Shown one piece after another: positions 1 through 9,339 of a DNA stretch of 64,000 nucleotides (its first letter is position 1; the number at the start of each line of letters is the position of its first letter). Made by a program: the position numbers and the translations under genes. Below the pieces are notes generated by a model. The model did no database searches, was not told where the DNA came from, and worked only from the letters and a program-made list of their open reading frames with translations. Source of the stretch: Streptantibioticus cattleyicolor NRRL 8057 = DSM 46488. GTDB lineage: Bacteria > Actinomycetota > Actinomycetes > Streptomycetales > Streptomycetaceae. The stretch is taken from assembly GCF_000240165.1 (NCBI RefSeq), contig NC_017586.1:1302001-1366000 (forward strand). Direction: 5' to 3'.

Positions 1-522
1 GGAGAACGAGCCGGTGACCGCCGCCGCGATGGCCACGTGGTAGAGCACGATCGCGGTGACGTCGTTGAAGAGCCCCTCGCCCTCCAGGATCGACACCATG
101 CGCCGGGGCAGCCCCAGCCGGCCGGCGACCGCGGTGGCCGCCACCGGGTCGGGCGGCGCCACCAGCGCGCCCAGCGCGAACGCCGCGGCCGGCGGCAGCC
201 CCGGCACCGTGGCGTGGGCGACCGCGGCCACCACCAGCATGGTGACGAAGACCAGCGCCACCGCCAGCAGGAAGATCGGCCGCCGGTTGGCCGCGAACTG
301 CCGCCAGGAGGTGCGCTGCACGGAGGCGTACAGCAGCGGCGGCAGCACCAGCGGCAGGATCAGCTCGGGGTTGATGGCGACGTTGGGCACGAACGGCAGC
401 AGCGCCAGCGCCGCGCCGAAGAGCGTCATCAGCACCGGTGCCGGCAGGTTGAGCCGGTCGCCCACGGGCACCAGCACCACGACCCCGAGCAGCACGATGA
501 AGAGCAGGGCGAGCTGGTCCAC
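1..522 (-). CDS. Na+/H+ antiporter, CPA1 (NhaP) family, N-terminal part
   Basis: The reverse strand encodes the first 174 residues of a polytopic membrane protein that runs off the left edge of the window. It starts at a GTG (VDQLALLFIVLLG) preceded by a GGGAG ribosome-binding site. Successive hydrophobic helices are separated by short loops, and the motif APPDPVAATAV followed by LEGEGLFNDVTAIV is typical of the Asp-containing ion-binding helices of CPA1 sodium/proton exchangers. The expected role is electroneutral exchange of Na+ for H+ at the cell membrane for pH and salt homeostasis. The C-terminal half is not visible, so regulatory domains cannot be judged. Confidence 0.85.
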   Translation of the reverse strand, partial: MDQLALLFIVLLGVVVLVPVGDRLNLPAPVLMTLFGAALALLPFVPNVAINPELILPLVLPPLLYASVQRTSWRQFAANRRPIFLLAVALVFVTMLVVAAVAHATVPGLPPAAAFALGALVAPPDPVAATAVAGRLGLPRRMVSILEGEGLFNDVTAIVLYHVAIAAAVTGSFS

Positions 523-674
523 GGGCGCACACGCTCCCAGGGTCGGGATCTTGCAGCGGCGCTTGACAGCCTGCCACGGCGGGTGCGGCGCAAACGTGAG
601 GTGCGCCTCGCGGAGCGGCCGGTGGTGTCACCGACCGAGCCGGACCGCGGTGCGCCCGTGGTCCGGCGGAGGCG

Positions 675-1616
675 TCAGGCGCTCTCGGCGCGCACCGCGT
701 CCAGCGCGTGCTGGAGGTCGTCCGGGTAGCGGCTGGTGAGCTCCACCCAGCGGCCGTCCGCGGGGTGTTCGAAGCCGAGCCGGACGGCGTGCAGCCACTG
801 CCGGGTCAGCCGCAGCCGCTTGGCCAGCGTGGGGTCGGCGCCGTAGGTGAGGTCGCCGACGCACGGGTGGCGGTGGGCGGCCATGTGCACCCGGATCTGG
901 TGGGTGCGGCCGGTCTCCAGCTTGATGTCGAGCAGGCTCGCCGCGCGGAACGCCTCCACCAGGTCGTAGTGGGTGACGCTGGGCTTGCCGTCGGCGGTGA
1001 CGGCCCACTTGTAGTCGTGGGTGGGGTGGCGGCCGATGGGGGCGTCGATGGTGCCGCTGAGCGGGTCGGGGTGGCCCTGGACCAGCGCGTGGTAGCGCTT
1101 GTCGACGGTGCGCTCGCGGAACTGCTGCTTGAGCACGCTGTAGGCCAGCTCCGACTTGGCGACCACCATCAGCCCGGAGGTGCCCACGTCCAGCCGGTGG
1201 ACGATGCCCTGGCGCTCGGCGGCGCCGGAGGTGGAGATCCGGTAGCCGGCCGCGGCCAGCCCGCCGATCACGGTGGGGCCGGTCCAGCCGGGGCTGGGGT
1301 GGGCGGCGACGCCGACCGGCTTGACGATCACCACCACGTCGTCGTCGTCGTGGACGATCTCCATGCCCTCGACGGGTTCGGCGACCACCCGGACCGGGGC
1401 CGCCGGGGCCGGCATCTCGACCTCCAGCCAGGCTCCGCCGCGCACCCGGTCGGACTTCCCGGCCGCGGCGCCGTCCACCCGCACCTTGCCGTCGGCGGCC
1501 AGCTCGGCCGCCTTGGTACGGGAGAAGCCGAACATCCGGGCGAGCGCGGCGTCGACGCGCTCGCCCTCCAGGCCTTCGGGGACGGGCAGGGTACGGGTCT
1601 CGGGAAGCGTGCTCAC
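675..1616 (-). CDS. rluD: RluD-family 23S rRNA pseudouridine synthase
   Basis: A protein of about 313 residues starting at GTG (VSTLPETRT). An N-terminal S4 RNA-binding domain (roughly residues 12-60, [18 protein letters not shown]) is followed by the catalytic RluA/RluD domain. The hallmark [15 protein letters not shown] carries the catalytic Asp, and [12 protein letters not shown] is the second conserved motif. The enzyme isomerises uridines in large-subunit rRNA. It lies 56 bases downstream of lspA on the same strand, the usual lspA-rluD pairing in bacteria, so the two are probably co-transcribed. An open frame continues upstream of the GTG, but it overlaps lspA in another frame and is not family-like. 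The exact target uridines cannot be read from sequence. Confidence 0.93.
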   Translation of the reverse strand: MSTLPETRTLPVPEGLEGERVDAALARMFGFSRTKAAELAADGKVRVDGAAAGKSDRVRGGAWLEVEMPAPAAPVRVVAEPVEGMEIVHDDDDVVVIVKPVGVAAHPSPGWTGPTVIGGLAAAGYRISTSGAAERQGIVHRLDVGTSGLMVVAKSELAYSVLKQQFRERTVDKRYHALVQGHPDPLSGTIDAPIGRHPTHDYKWAVTADGKPSVTHYDLVEAFRAASLLDIKLETGRTHQIRVHMAAHRHPCVGDLTYGADPTLAKRLRLTRQWLHAVRLGFEHPADGRWVELTSRYPDDLQHALDAVRAESA

Positions 1617-1672
1617 CCGATCGAGTATGCCGGAACCGCGGACCCCCTCGTCCCGCGCGGTCGGCCGGGGGG

Positions 1673-2302
1673 TCAGTTGCGGTGGACGGTGCCGTCCGGG
1701 TCCAGGCCGCGGAAGGAGAGCCAGACGATCAGCACGCCGCCGCAGACGATGGCGGAGTCGGCCAGGTTGAAGACGGCGAAGTGGGCCGGGGCGATGAAGT
1801 CGACGACGCCGCCCTGGAAGACGCCGGGGGCCCGGAAGATCCGGTCGGTGAGGTTGCCGAGCGCCCCGCCGAGCAGCAGCCCGAGCGCGATCGCCCACGG
1901 CACGCTGTAGAGCTTGCGGGACAGACGGGCGATCACGCCGATCACCACCAGCGCGATCACCGTGAAGACCACGGTCATGCCCTCGCCGATGCCGAAGGCG
2001 GCCCCCGAGTTGCGGATGGCCCACAGCTGGAGGTAGCGGCCGAGCAGCGGGACCGGCGGCTGGTTCTCCAGGTACTGGACCACCAGCGTCTTGGAGATCA
2101 GGTCGAGCGCGTAGGCGAACGCGGCCACCCCGAAGAGCACCAGCAGGCGCCGGCTGCCCCGGGGGGCCGGCGGGGCGTCGTCGGCCGGTGCCGGGCCGGT
2201 GGACGCCTCCGCCGGTTCCTCCGCCGCGCGTGCCGTGGCCCGCTCCGGCTCCTGTTCCTGGTCGAAACCTGGCGTACCGATGGTCCGCTCCGCCTTCGTC
2301 AC
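1673..2302 (-). CDS. lspA: Lipoprotein signal peptidase II
   Basis: A 209-residue GTG-start protein. About 50 N-terminal residues are rich in Ala, Glu and Pro and look disordered, an actinobacterial extension. Four predicted membrane helices follow. The two catalytic aspartates are in NLTDRIFR and FNLADSAI, separated by the conserved VVDFI, which is the signature of aspartic signal peptidase II. The enzyme cleaves the signal peptide from diacylglyceryl-modified prolipoproteins in the cytoplasmic membrane. It sits between the DksA-like gene and rluD on the same strand. No missing residue or truncation is apparent. Confidence 0.96.
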   Translation of the reverse strand: MTKAERTIGTPGFDQEQEPERATARAAEEPAEASTGPAPADDAPPAPRGSRRLLVLFGVAAFAYALDLISKTLVVQYLENQPPVPLLGRYLQLWAIRNSGAAFGIGEGMTVVFTVIALVVIGVIARLSRKLYSVPWAIALGLLLGGALGNLTDRIFRAPGVFQGGVVDFIAPAHFAVFNLADSAIVCGGVLIVWLSFRGLDPDGTVHRN

Positions 2303-2384
2303 GTGAGTCCCTCAGCCTTCGGTCCCGGGGCAGCCCGCCGGGCGTACTGACGGGATCGAGCGTACGGCACGCGTCCGGCCGCGG

Positions 2385-3266
2385 TCAGCGGCGTTCGGTC
2401 CGCTGCTTGCACTCGACGCAGAGGGTGGCCCGGGGGAACGCCTGCATACGGGCCTTGCCGATCGGCTTGCCGCAGGACTCGCAGAGCCCGTAGGTGCCGT
2501 TGTGCAGGCGTTCCATGGCGTGCTCGGTCTGCCGGAGCATCTCGCGGGCGTTGTCGGCGAGGGCCATCTCGTGCTCGCGGGAGATGTTCTTGGTGCCCAC
2601 GTCGGCCTGGTCGTCGCCGGCTCCGTCGCCGGAGTCGCGCATCAGGCCGGAGATGGCCTCCTCGGCCGCCTTGATCTCGCCGCGCAGCCGGCGGGCCTCG
2701 GAGTCCAGTTCGGTCCGGGCCTCGGCGACCTCGTCGGGCGTCCACGGCTCCTCACCGGGGCGTACCGCGAGGGTGCCGGGTTCGGCGGGGGCGCCTTCGG
2801 CCGCGGCGCGGGCCGCGGGGAACGCGGACGTGTCGGATCCGGCCGCGTCGGCCACTGTCTTCTTCGCAACCACCGTCTTGGCCTCCGTCTGCTCAGCGGT
2901 CGCGTCGTTCGCCGCGGCCGTCGCCTGGTGTGTGGTGGTGCTGGTGGCCGCCTCGTCGTCGCCGGCCGGGGCCACCCCGCCGTGTGCCGCGCCGGCCGCG
3001 AGCCGGGCGGCGGTCCCCGTTCCGCCGGCCGGGTGCGGCGCGGTGGCCGGGTCGCTGCGCCGCCGGGGGCCGGTCCGCCGGGCCGGCCCGGTCGTGGCGG
3101 TGCTGCCAGTGTGCTCCTCGCCGGCCTCGGCGGGGACGGCCGGGAGCGGGCTCCTGGACGTCTTCTCGGCGCCGGTCCGGCGGGCGGGGGCTTTCTTCGC
3201 CGCCGGTGCCGGGGCGTGCTCCGGGGTACGCCGGGCGGATTCCGCGGCGGGCTTCTTCACCACCAT
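2385..3266 (-). CDS. TraR/DksA-type zinc-finger protein with long disordered N-terminus
   Basis: A 293-residue protein starting ATGGTGGTGAAG. The last 120 residues form the family domain: a coiled-coil-like stretch (DEVAEARTELDSEARRL), then a C4 zinc finger with Cys262, Cys265, Cys283 and Cys286 (CESCGKPIGKAR, then TLCVECKQ). DksA/TraR/CarD-like members bind RNA polymerase through the secondary channel and tune initiation. The first 160 residues are low-complexity Ala/Pro/Thr/Lys, with KKPAAE- and AKKAPARR-like blocks resembling histone H1-like tails, which could bind DNA. Family members are usually 120-150 residues, so this one is about twice as long. The finger-tip acidic residues typical of DksA are not clear. 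Confidence 0.85.
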   Translation of the reverse strand: MVVKKPAAESARRTPEHAPAPAAKKAPARRTGAEKTSRSPLPAVPAEAGEEHTGSTATTGPARRTGPRRRSDPATAPHPAGGTGTAARLAAGAAHGGVAPAGDDEAATSTTTHQATAAANDATAEQTEAKTVVAKKTVADAAGSDTSAFPAARAAAEGAPAEPGTLAVRPGEEPWTPDEVAEARTELDSEARRLRGEIKAAEEAISGLMRDSGDGAGDDQADVGTKNISREHEMALADNAREMLRQTEHAMERLHNGTYGLCESCGKPIGKARMQAFPRATLCVECKQRTERR

Positions 3267-3534
3267 GAGCGCGGCCCCTTAACAATTGGTGATCTTGCTA
3301 GCGAATGGTGCCGGAACGATAAATCGACATGAGACCCGCGGCAACGGGGCACGCCGCCGCCCAACCGTCCGGCGGGCGCCGCCGCACCCCATGGTCTGCA
3401 CACGTTGTGCCCAGCTCGCGGGCGCATAATCCGGTACGCCCCGAGAAGCGAGGCATATGGCAGGCAGCCTCTGCCCATTCGGGTCACCCGGGGTCACCGT
3501 CGGTCATCCGGAGGAAGCCCACCCGGCCGCGCCG

Positions 3535-3540
3535 TACACT
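3535..3540 (+). promoter_or_regulatory. Candidate -10 element of ileS (TACACT)
   Basis: TACACT matches the actinobacterial TANNNT -10 pattern and lies just ahead of the first conserved T-box stem (GGGGCGCAGC), so transcription would start near 3546. No good -35 hexamer is visible at 16-18 bases. The rest of the 270-base gap between the divergent dksA-like gene and the T-box shows no gene. Confidence 0.4.
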
Positions 3541-3834
3541 GGGGCGCAGCGAAAGGCGTGGATGGGGACGAGTAACGCCGTACGCAGCCATCAGCGACCC
3601 GGGGACGGTGCGAGCCCGGGGGTGTGCGCGGCGCGAAGATCACCCCGGAGCCGGCGGAGGAAAACCCGGAGCGTGGCGTGCCGGGCGAGTAGAACCGTCG
3701 TCGCGGCTCAATGAGTGGGCCGAGGGAGCCCCCGTTCCCCGGCCAAGGAGGGTGGTACCGCGGGAAGGCCGCAGCGGCGGCGTTTCTCGTCCCTCCGACG
3801 GTAGACGTGCGACGTTCCCGCCGGAGGATGTTGG
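3541..3834 (+). promoter_or_regulatory. tRNA-Ile T-box riboswitch, translational (actinobacterial ileS class)
   Basis: The leader contains the conserved pieces of the ultrashort-stem-I ileS T-boxes of actinobacteria: GATGGGGACGAGTA (3571-3584 region), an ATC isoleucine specifier at 3590-3592 in the motif CCATCAGCGACCCGGGGACG, and the T-box bulge TGGTACCGCG at 3753-3762. TGGT can pair with the ACCA end of uncharged tRNA-Ile. GGAGGG (3747-3752) can pair with CCCTCC (3791-3796). The overlapping CCTCCG (3792-3797) can instead pair with CGGAGG (3822-3827), which contains the ileS ribosome-binding site. The two pairings exclude each other, so uncharged tRNA should free the ribosome-binding site. 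No terminator U-tract is present, which fits translational control. Confidence 0.93.
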
Positions 3835-6800
3835 ATGAGCCAGTACCGCCAGGTGCCCGCCCAGGTCGACCTGCCAGCGCTGGAGCACGAGGTGCTCGCG
3901 TTCTGGCAGGAGAACAAGGTCTTCGCCCGCTCGCTCGAACAGAGCGCGGGGCGCCCGGAGTGGGGGTTCTACGAGGGCCCGCCGACGGCCAACGGCATGC
4001 CGGGCGCCCACCACATCGAGGCCCGGGTCTTCAAGGACGTCTTCCCGCGCTTCAAGACCATGCAGGGCCACCACGTGACCCGCAAGGCCGGGTGGGACTG
4101 CCACGGGCTCCCGGTGGAGCTGGCGGTCGAGAAGGAGCTGGGCTTCTCCGGCAAGCAGGACATCGAGCGGTACGGCATCGCCGAGTTCAACGCCAAGTGC
4201 CGGGAGTCGGTCACCCGGCACACCGACGCCTTCGCCGAGCTGACCCGGCGCATGGGCTACTGGGTCGACCTGGACGACGCCTACCGCACCATGGACCCCG
4301 AGTACGTGGAGTCCGTGTGGTGGTCGCTCAAGCAGATCTTCGACAAGGGGCTGCTGGTCCAGGACCACCGGGTCGCCCCCTGGTGTCCGCGGTGCGGCAC
4401 CGGGCTCTCCGACCACGAGCTGGCGCAGGGCTACGAGACCGTGGTCGACCCGTCGGTCTTCGTGCGCTTCCCGCTCACCTCCGGCCCGCTGGCCGGCGAG
4501 GCCGCGCTGCTGGTGTGGACGACCACCCCGTGGACGCTGGTGTCCAACACCGCGGTGGCCGCCCACCCCGAGGTGACCTACGTGGAGGCCACCGACGGCA
4601 ACGAACGCCTGGTGGTGGCCGAGCCGCTGCTGGCCAAGGCGCTGGGCGAGGGGTGGTCGGCCACCGGCCGCAGCTTCGCCGGCCGCGAGATGGAGCGCTG
4701 GACCTACCGGCGCCCGTTCACCCTGGTCGAGCTGGACGACGCCCACTACGTGGTCAACGCCGAGTACGTCACCACCGAGGACGGCACCGGTCTGGTCCAC
4801 CAGGCGCCCGCCTTCGGTGAGGACGACCTGAAGACCTGCCGCGCCTACGGCCTGCCGGTGGTCAACCCGGTCCGCCCGGACGGCACCTTCGAGGAGGGGC
4901 TCGGCCTGGTCGGCGGCCAGTTCTTCAAGAAGGCCGACGAGGCCCTGGTGGCCGACCTCGACGCGCGCGGCCTGCTCTTCCGCCACGTGCCCTACGAGCA
5001 CAGCTACCCGCACTGCTGGCGCTGCCACACCGCGCTGCTGTACTACGCCCAGCCGTCCTGGTACATCCGCACCACCGCGGTCAAGGACGCCCTGCTGCGG
5101 GAGAACGAGCGCACCAACTGGTACCCCGAGTCCGTCAAGCACGGCCGCTTCGGCGACTGGCTGGACAACAACATCGACTGGGCCCTGTCCCGCAACCGCT
5201 ACTGGGGTACCCCGCTGCCCATCTGGCGCTGTGCGGAAGGCCACCTGACCTGCGTCGGCTCCCGCGCCGAGCTGTCCGAGCTGGCCGGCCGCGACCTGTC
5301 CGGGCTCGACCCGCACCGCCCCTACATCGACGAGGTCACCTTCACCTGCCCGCAGTGCCCGGGCGAGGCGCACCGGGTGCCCGAGGTGATCGACGCCTGG
5401 TACGACTCGGGCTCGATGCCGTTCGCGCAGTGGGGATACCCGTACCGCAACAAGGAGCTGTTCGAGGCGACCTACCCCGCCCAGTTCATCTCCGAGGCGA
5501 TCGACCAGACCCGCGGCTGGTTCTACACCCTGATGGCCGTCGGCACCCTGGTCTTCGACCGCTCCGCGTACGAGAACGTGGTCTGCCTCGGCCACATCCT
5601 CGCCGAGGACGGCCGCAAGATGTCCAAGCACCTGGGGAACATCCTGGAGCCGATCCCGCTGATGGACCAGCACGGCGCCGACGCGGTGCGCTGGTTCATG
5701 GCCGCCGGCGGCTCGCCCTGGGCCGCCCGGCGCGTGGGCCACGGCACCATCCAGGAGGTCGTCCGCAAGACCCTGCTGACGTACTGGAACACGGTGGCCT
5801 TCCAGGCGCTGTACGCCCGCACCTGCGGGTGGGCCCCGGGGGATGCCGACCCGGCCCCGGCGGACCGTCCGCTGCTCGACCGCTGGCTGCTGGGTGAGGC
5901 CAACACCCTGGTGCGCGAGGTCACCGAGGCGCTGGAGGCGTTCGACACCCAGCGCGCCGGCAAGCTGCTGTCGGCCTTCGTGGACGACCTGTCCAACTGG
6001 TACGTGCGCCGGTCGCGCCGCCGGTTCTGGCAGGGCGACGCGGCGGCGCTGCGCACCCTGCACGAGGTGCTGGAGACGGTGACCCGGCTGATGGCGCCGC
6101 TGGTGCCGTTCATCACCGAGCGGGTCTGGCAGGACCTGGTGGTGCCGACCACCCCGCGGGCCCCGGAGTCGGTGCACCTGTCCTCCTGGCCGGTGGCCGA
6201 CGAGGCGCTGATCGACGCCGGGCTGTCGCAGCGGATGCGGCTGGTGCGGCGACTGGTGGAGCTGGGCCGGGCCACCCGTGCCGAGTCCGGCGTCAAGACC
6301 CGTCAGCCGCTGTCCCGCGCGCTGGTGGCGGCGGCCGGGTTCGAGTCGCTGGAGGAGGACCTGCGGGCGCAGATCGCCGAGGAGCTCAACGTGGCCGCGC
6401 TCGCCTCGCTGGCCGAGGTCGGCGGCTCGCTGGTGGAGACCACGGCCAAGGCCAACTTCCGGGCGCTGGGCAAGCGGTTCGGCAAGGGCACCCCGGCGGT
6501 CGCCAAGGCCATCGCGGACGCCGACGCCGCCGCCCTCTCCCTCGCGCTGCGGGAGGGCACCGCCTCGGTGGTGGTGGACGGCGAGACCGTCGCCCTCTCC
6601 CCCGACGAGGTCGTCATCACCGAGACGCCCCGCGAGGGCTGGTCGGTGGCCTCCGACTCCGGTGCCACCGTGGCGCTCGACCTGCACGTCACCCCTCAGC
6701 TGCGCCGCGCCGGTCTGGCCCGGGACGTGATCCGGCTGGTGCAGGAGGCCCGCAAGAACAGCGGCCTGGACGTCGCCGACCGGATCGCGCTGCGCTGGCA

Positions 6801-6963
6801 GACCGGTGACGAGGAGCTGGCGGCGGCCCTGGCCGAGCACGCCCCGCTCGTCGCCGAGGAGGTGCTGGCCACCGACTTCGCCGCCGGCGAGGGCGACGAC
6901 ACCTTCGGCGCCCCGTTCCGTGACGAGGCGCTCGGCCTCACCTTCCGGCTGCGCAGGCGGTGA
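3835..6963 (+). CDS. ileS: Isoleucyl-tRNA synthetase
   Basis: A 1042-residue class Ia aminoacyl-tRNA synthetase. The HIGH-type motif is in PPTANGMPGAHH (residues 49-60) and the KMSKS motif is KMSKH at about 595-599. A CP1 editing domain lies between them (VWTTTPWTLVSN), and an anticodon-binding domain follows (about 690-850). The length and motifs fit the eukaryote-like IleS type common in actinobacteria, which is often associated with mupirocin tolerance. Of two ATGs, 3835 is preferred because GGAGG at 3823-3827 is seven bases away, whereas the ATG at 3828 abuts it. Expression is controlled by the T-box upstream, and the gene ends at a bidirectional terminator shared with divIVA. Confidence 0.98.
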   Translation: MSQYRQVPAQVDLPALEHEVLAFWQENKVFARSLEQSAGRPEWGFYEGPPTANGMPGAHHIEARVFKDVFPRFKTMQGHHVTRKAGWDCHGLPVELAVEKELGFSGKQDIERYGIAEFNAKCRESVTRHTDAFAELTRRMGYWVDLDDAYRTMDPEYVESVWWSLKQIFDKGLLVQDHRVAPWCPRCGTGLSDHELAQGYETVVDPSVFVRFPLTSGPLAGEAALLVWTTTPWTLVSNTAVAAHPEVTYVEATDGNERLVVAEPLLAKALGEGWSATGRSFAGREMERWTYRRPFTLVELDDAHYVVNAEYVTTEDGTGLVHQAPAFGEDDLKTCRAYGLPVVNPVRPDGTFEEGLGLVGGQFFKKADEALVADLDARGLLFRHVPYEHSYPHCWRCHTALLYYAQPSWYIRTTAVKDALLRENERTNWYPESVKHGRFGDWLDNNIDWALSRNRYWGTPLPIWRCAEGHLTCVGSRAELSELAGRDLSGLDPHRPYIDEVTFTCPQCPGEAHRVPEVIDAWYDSGSMPFAQWGYPYRNKELFEATYPAQFISEAIDQTRGWFYTLMAVGTLVFDRSAYENVVCLGHILAEDGRKMSKHLGNILEPIPLMDQHGADAVRWFMAAGGSPWAARRVGHGTIQEVVRKTLLTYWNTVAFQALYARTCGWAPGDADPAPADRPLLDRWLLGEANTLVREVTEALEAFDTQRAGKLLSAFVDDLSNWYVRRSRRRFWQGDAAALRTLHEVLETVTRLMAPLVPFITERVWQDLVVPTTPRAPESVHLSSWPVADEALIDAGLSQRMRLVRRLVELGRATRAESGVKTRQPLSRALVAAAGFESLEEDLRAQIAEELNVAALASLAEVGGSLVETTAKANFRALGKRFGKGTPAVAKAIADADAAALSLALREGTASVVVDGETVALSPDEVVITETPREGWSVASDSGATVALDLHVTPQLRRAGLARDVIRLVQEARKNSGLDVADRIALRWQTGDEELAAALAEHAPLVAEEVLATDFAAGEGDDTFGAPFRDEALGLTFRLRRR

Positions 6964-7053
6964 GCTGATCCGCCGGCGCCGCCGGCCGGGCCGTGGGACG
7001 GTCCGGCCGGCGTCGGCGCGCTGCGGTCACCAGGCCGGAGCCGTACACGCAAA

Positions 7054-7096
7054 AGGGCCGGGGCCCCAGGGGATCAACCCCAGGGGCCCCGGCCCT
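7054..7096. terminator. Bidirectional terminator between ileS and divIVA
   Basis: A 14-bp perfect stem, AGGGCCGGGGCCCC (7054-7067) with GGGGCCCCGGCCCT (7083-7096), continues after one A-A mismatch into a 4-bp GGGG/CCCC stem around the loop ATCAA. It lies between the convergent ileS and divIVA genes. AAAA on the left serves the leftward transcript. The U-tract on the right is weak, as is usual in Streptomyces. Confidence 0.9.
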
Positions 7097-7142
7097 ATGT
7101 CACTCGGCGACCGCCGCGCGACCGAAACCGATCAGTCGGCGA

Positions 7143-8261
7143 TCAGTTGTCGTCCTCGTCGATCAGGAAACCGCGCATCGGCGTCGGCGCCTGCTGCAAC
7201 GGCTGCGGACCCTGCGGGCGCACCGGTGCCATCGGCTGCGTCATCGCCGGCGACATCTGCTGCTGACCGCCGTAGGTCTGGTTGCCGCCGCCGGTGTGGC
7301 CGCCCATCTGCTGGCCGCCGTACGACTGGTTGCCGCCGCCGGTGTGGCCCATCGAGGAGGCACCGGCCGCCGCCATGCCGCTGCCCATCGAGCCGCCCAT
7401 GGAGGACGAGGACGGCAGGGAAGCGGTCGCCGGTGTGCGCGGCGGGGCGAGCGAGTCGTCCGCCTGGTTCTCCAGCTGACGCAGCTGGCTCTCCAGGTAG
7501 GACTTGAGCCGGGTGCGGTATTCACGTTCGAAGCCCCGCAGGTCCTCGACCTTGCGTTCGAGGGTGGCGCGGGCGGACTCCAGGGAGCCCATGGCCACGC
7601 GGTGCTTCTCCTGCGCGTCCCGCTCCAGCGCGTCGGCCTTGGCGCGGGCGTCCCGCTCCAGGCCCTCGGCGCGGCTGCGCGCCTCGCCGACGATCTTGTT
7701 GGCCTCGGAACGGGCCTCCGCGATCGCCTGGTCGGCGGTCTGCTGGGCCAGCGACAGGACGCGGGCGGCGCTGTCGCCACCGGGTCCGCCCTGCTGCTGC
7801 ATCGGGTGGCCGCCCTGCTGCATCGGGTGCCCCTGTCCCATGGGGCCACCCGGGCCCATCGGACCTTGTCCCATCGGGCCGGGGCCCATGGGACCCTGCG
7901 GGCCGTGCTGCCCGCTGGGACCGGCCGGCAGCTGCGGGGCGCCCGGAAGCTGGGGCGGCCCCATCTGCTGCTGGTGCTGCTGGCCGGGCGGCACCGGCTG
8001 CGGTCCGGATATGGCGGCGGGCACGGGGGAGCCCTGCCTGTCCTGCTGCTCCGGCTTGCGCATCTGCTGCTGCTGGTTCTGCGCGGCGGCACGGGTGGCC
8101 GCGGCCAGCTTGGCCCGCAGGTCCTCGTTCTCGCGCAGCAGCCGGGTCAGCTCGGCTTCGACCTCGTCGAGGAAGGCGTCGACCTCATCCTCGTCATAGC
8201 CCTCTCGGAGGCGGACGGTCGTGAACTGCTTGTTACGAACGTCCTCGGGGGTCAGCGGCAT
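7143..8261 (-). CDS. divIVA: DivIVA polar growth determinant
   Basis: A 372-residue protein whose first 60 residues (PLTPEDVRNKQF..VRLREGYDEDEVDAFLDEVEAEL) are the membrane-curvature-binding DivIVA N-domain. A Pro/Gln/Gly/Met-rich linker (about residues 105-165, with MGPGPMGQGPMG-type repeats) separates it from a long second coiled coil (about 170-260). The tail is again Gly/Met/Gln-rich and ends in RGFLIDEDDN. In Streptomyces DivIVA marks hyphal tips and directs tip extension and branching, with phosphorylation by the kinase AfsK. GAGGTGAAGAG precedes the ATG. It is the last gene of the leftward dcw block and stops at the ileS/divIVA terminator. Confidence 0.97.
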   Translation of the reverse strand: MPLTPEDVRNKQFTTVRLREGYDEDEVDAFLDEVEAELTRLLRENEDLRAKLAAATRAAAQNQQQQMRKPEQQDRQGSPVPAAISGPQPVPPGQQHQQQMGPPQLPGAPQLPAGPSGQHGPQGPMGPGPMGQGPMGPGGPMGQGHPMQQGGHPMQQQGGPGGDSAARVLSLAQQTADQAIAEARSEANKIVGEARSRAEGLERDARAKADALERDAQEKHRVAMGSLESARATLERKVEDLRGFEREYRTRLKSYLESQLRQLENQADDSLAPPRTPATASLPSSSSMGGSMGSGMAAAGASSMGHTGGGNQSYGGQQMGGHTGGGNQTYGGQQQMSPAMTQPMAPVRPQGPQPLQQAPTPMRGFLIDEDDN

Positions 8262-8307
8262 CTCTTCACCTCAACGTGATCGTCGGCAATTGGCAAGACC
8301 GTATCGT

Positions 8308-8592
8308 TCACAGCCTGGCCACGACGGAGATCAGGATGTAGACGATGATCATCAGTACGAAGAAGGACAGGTCGAGCGCCACGCCCCCGAGACGCAGCGG
8401 CGGGATCAGCCGCCGCAGAAGCTTGAGTGGCGGATCGGTGACAGTGTAGGTGGCTTCGAGTATCACCACCATCGCCTTCCCCGGACGCCACGATCGGGCG
8501 AACTGGAAGACGTACTCCATCACCAGCCGGAAGATCAGCACGATCAGGAAGCACATCAACGCGATGTGGATGACCTGCTTTGCGACATCCAT
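8308..8592 (-). CDS. yggT: YggT-family membrane protein
   Basis: A protein of about 94 residues starting MDVAKQVIHIALMC, with two hydrophobic segments (about 5-30 and 68-92). A conserved central stretch, RSWRPGKAMVVILEATYTVTDPPLKLLRRLIPPLR, marks the YggT family. An in-frame ATG lies nine codons upstream, but AGGGAAG sits eight bases before the chosen ATG. The biochemical role is unknown. Between sepF and divIVA it is a constant member of the actinobacterial division cluster, so a membrane role at septum or tip is plausible but unproven. Confidence 0.9.
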   Translation of the reverse strand: MDVAKQVIHIALMCFLIVLIFRLVMEYVFQFARSWRPGKAMVVILEATYTVTDPPLKLLRRLIPPLRLGGVALDLSFFVLMIIVYILISVVARL

Positions 8593-8654
8593 CGCGCTTC
8601 CCTCTCCCCTGCTCTCCACCGGCTCTGCGGTCCGGTTCCACGTGCCTGCGTATG

Positions 8655-9215
8655 TCAGCTCTGGTTGAAGAACCCGCCCTCGGCGATCCGGGCCTTGTCC
8701 TCCGCCGTTACATCGACGTTAGCAGGAGACAGCAGGAACACCTTCTGCGTCACCCGCTCGATGCTGCCGTGCAGCCCGAAGACGAGACCCGCGGCGAAGT
8801 CGACGAGGCGCTTGGCGTCCGTGTCGTCCATCTCGGTCAAATTCATGATCACCGGGGTGCTCTCCCGGAAGTGTTCCCCGATCGTACGGGCTTCGTTGTA
8901 CGTGCGAGGGTGGAGCGTCGTGATCCGGTAGGGCTCCCGCTCCGACACGACCTTGGGCATGATCACCGGTGCGTTCTTCTCCAGAGTGCGGCGTTCGGGT
9001 GTGATGGATGCCACGGGTGCGATCCGCGGCTCCCGGGGGGCCGGCGCGTGGGTGACGCGGGCCGGTTCGTCCTGCGGGGGCTGGTGCTGACGCCGGGCGC
9101 GGTCGGGCTCCGGCTCGGGTTCGAACTCGTCGTCGGGGTCGAACCCCGGGCCGTCGTACCCATCGTCCTCCACGAGGCCGAGGTAGACCGCCATCTTGCG
9201 CATCGCGCCGGCCAT
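8655..9215 (-). CDS. sepF: Cell division protein SepF
   Basis: A 186-residue protein. The N-terminus [18 protein letters not shown] is the amphipathic membrane-binding helix. A charged Pro-rich linker (about 20-85) leads to the SepF core (about 90-180): [60 protein letters not shown]. SepF anchors FtsZ filaments to the membrane and is the essential FtsZ tether in actinobacteria, which lack FtsA. GGAGGACG lies upstream of the ATG. The protein has full family length with no oddities. It is probably co-transcribed with yggT and with yggS upstream. Confidence 0.96.
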   Translation of the reverse strand: MAGAMRKMAVYLGLVEDDGYDGPGFDPDDEFEPEPEPDRARRQHQPPQDEPARVTHAPAPREPRIAPVASITPERRTLEKNAPVIMPKVVSEREPYRITTLHPRTYNEARTIGEHFRESTPVIMNLTEMDDTDAKRLVDFAAGLVFGLHGSIERVTQKVFLLSPANVDVTAEDKARIAEGGFFNQS

Positions 9216-9339
9216 GCTCTGCGTCCTCCGCTCTGTGGTGGATCGGCACCGTCATCAGGTGAGGGGATCCACTTCGGTCAGCTCCGAACCTGACGGAGCA
9301 TGACCATATTTTCTGCTGTGGTCCGACTTGCTGGTGACG

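Noticed and set aside
3640-6840. Open frame of over 1000 codons antisense to ileS
   Set aside because: It mirrors the high GC of the third codon positions of ileS; the product is Gly/Arg/His/Gln-rich with no domain.
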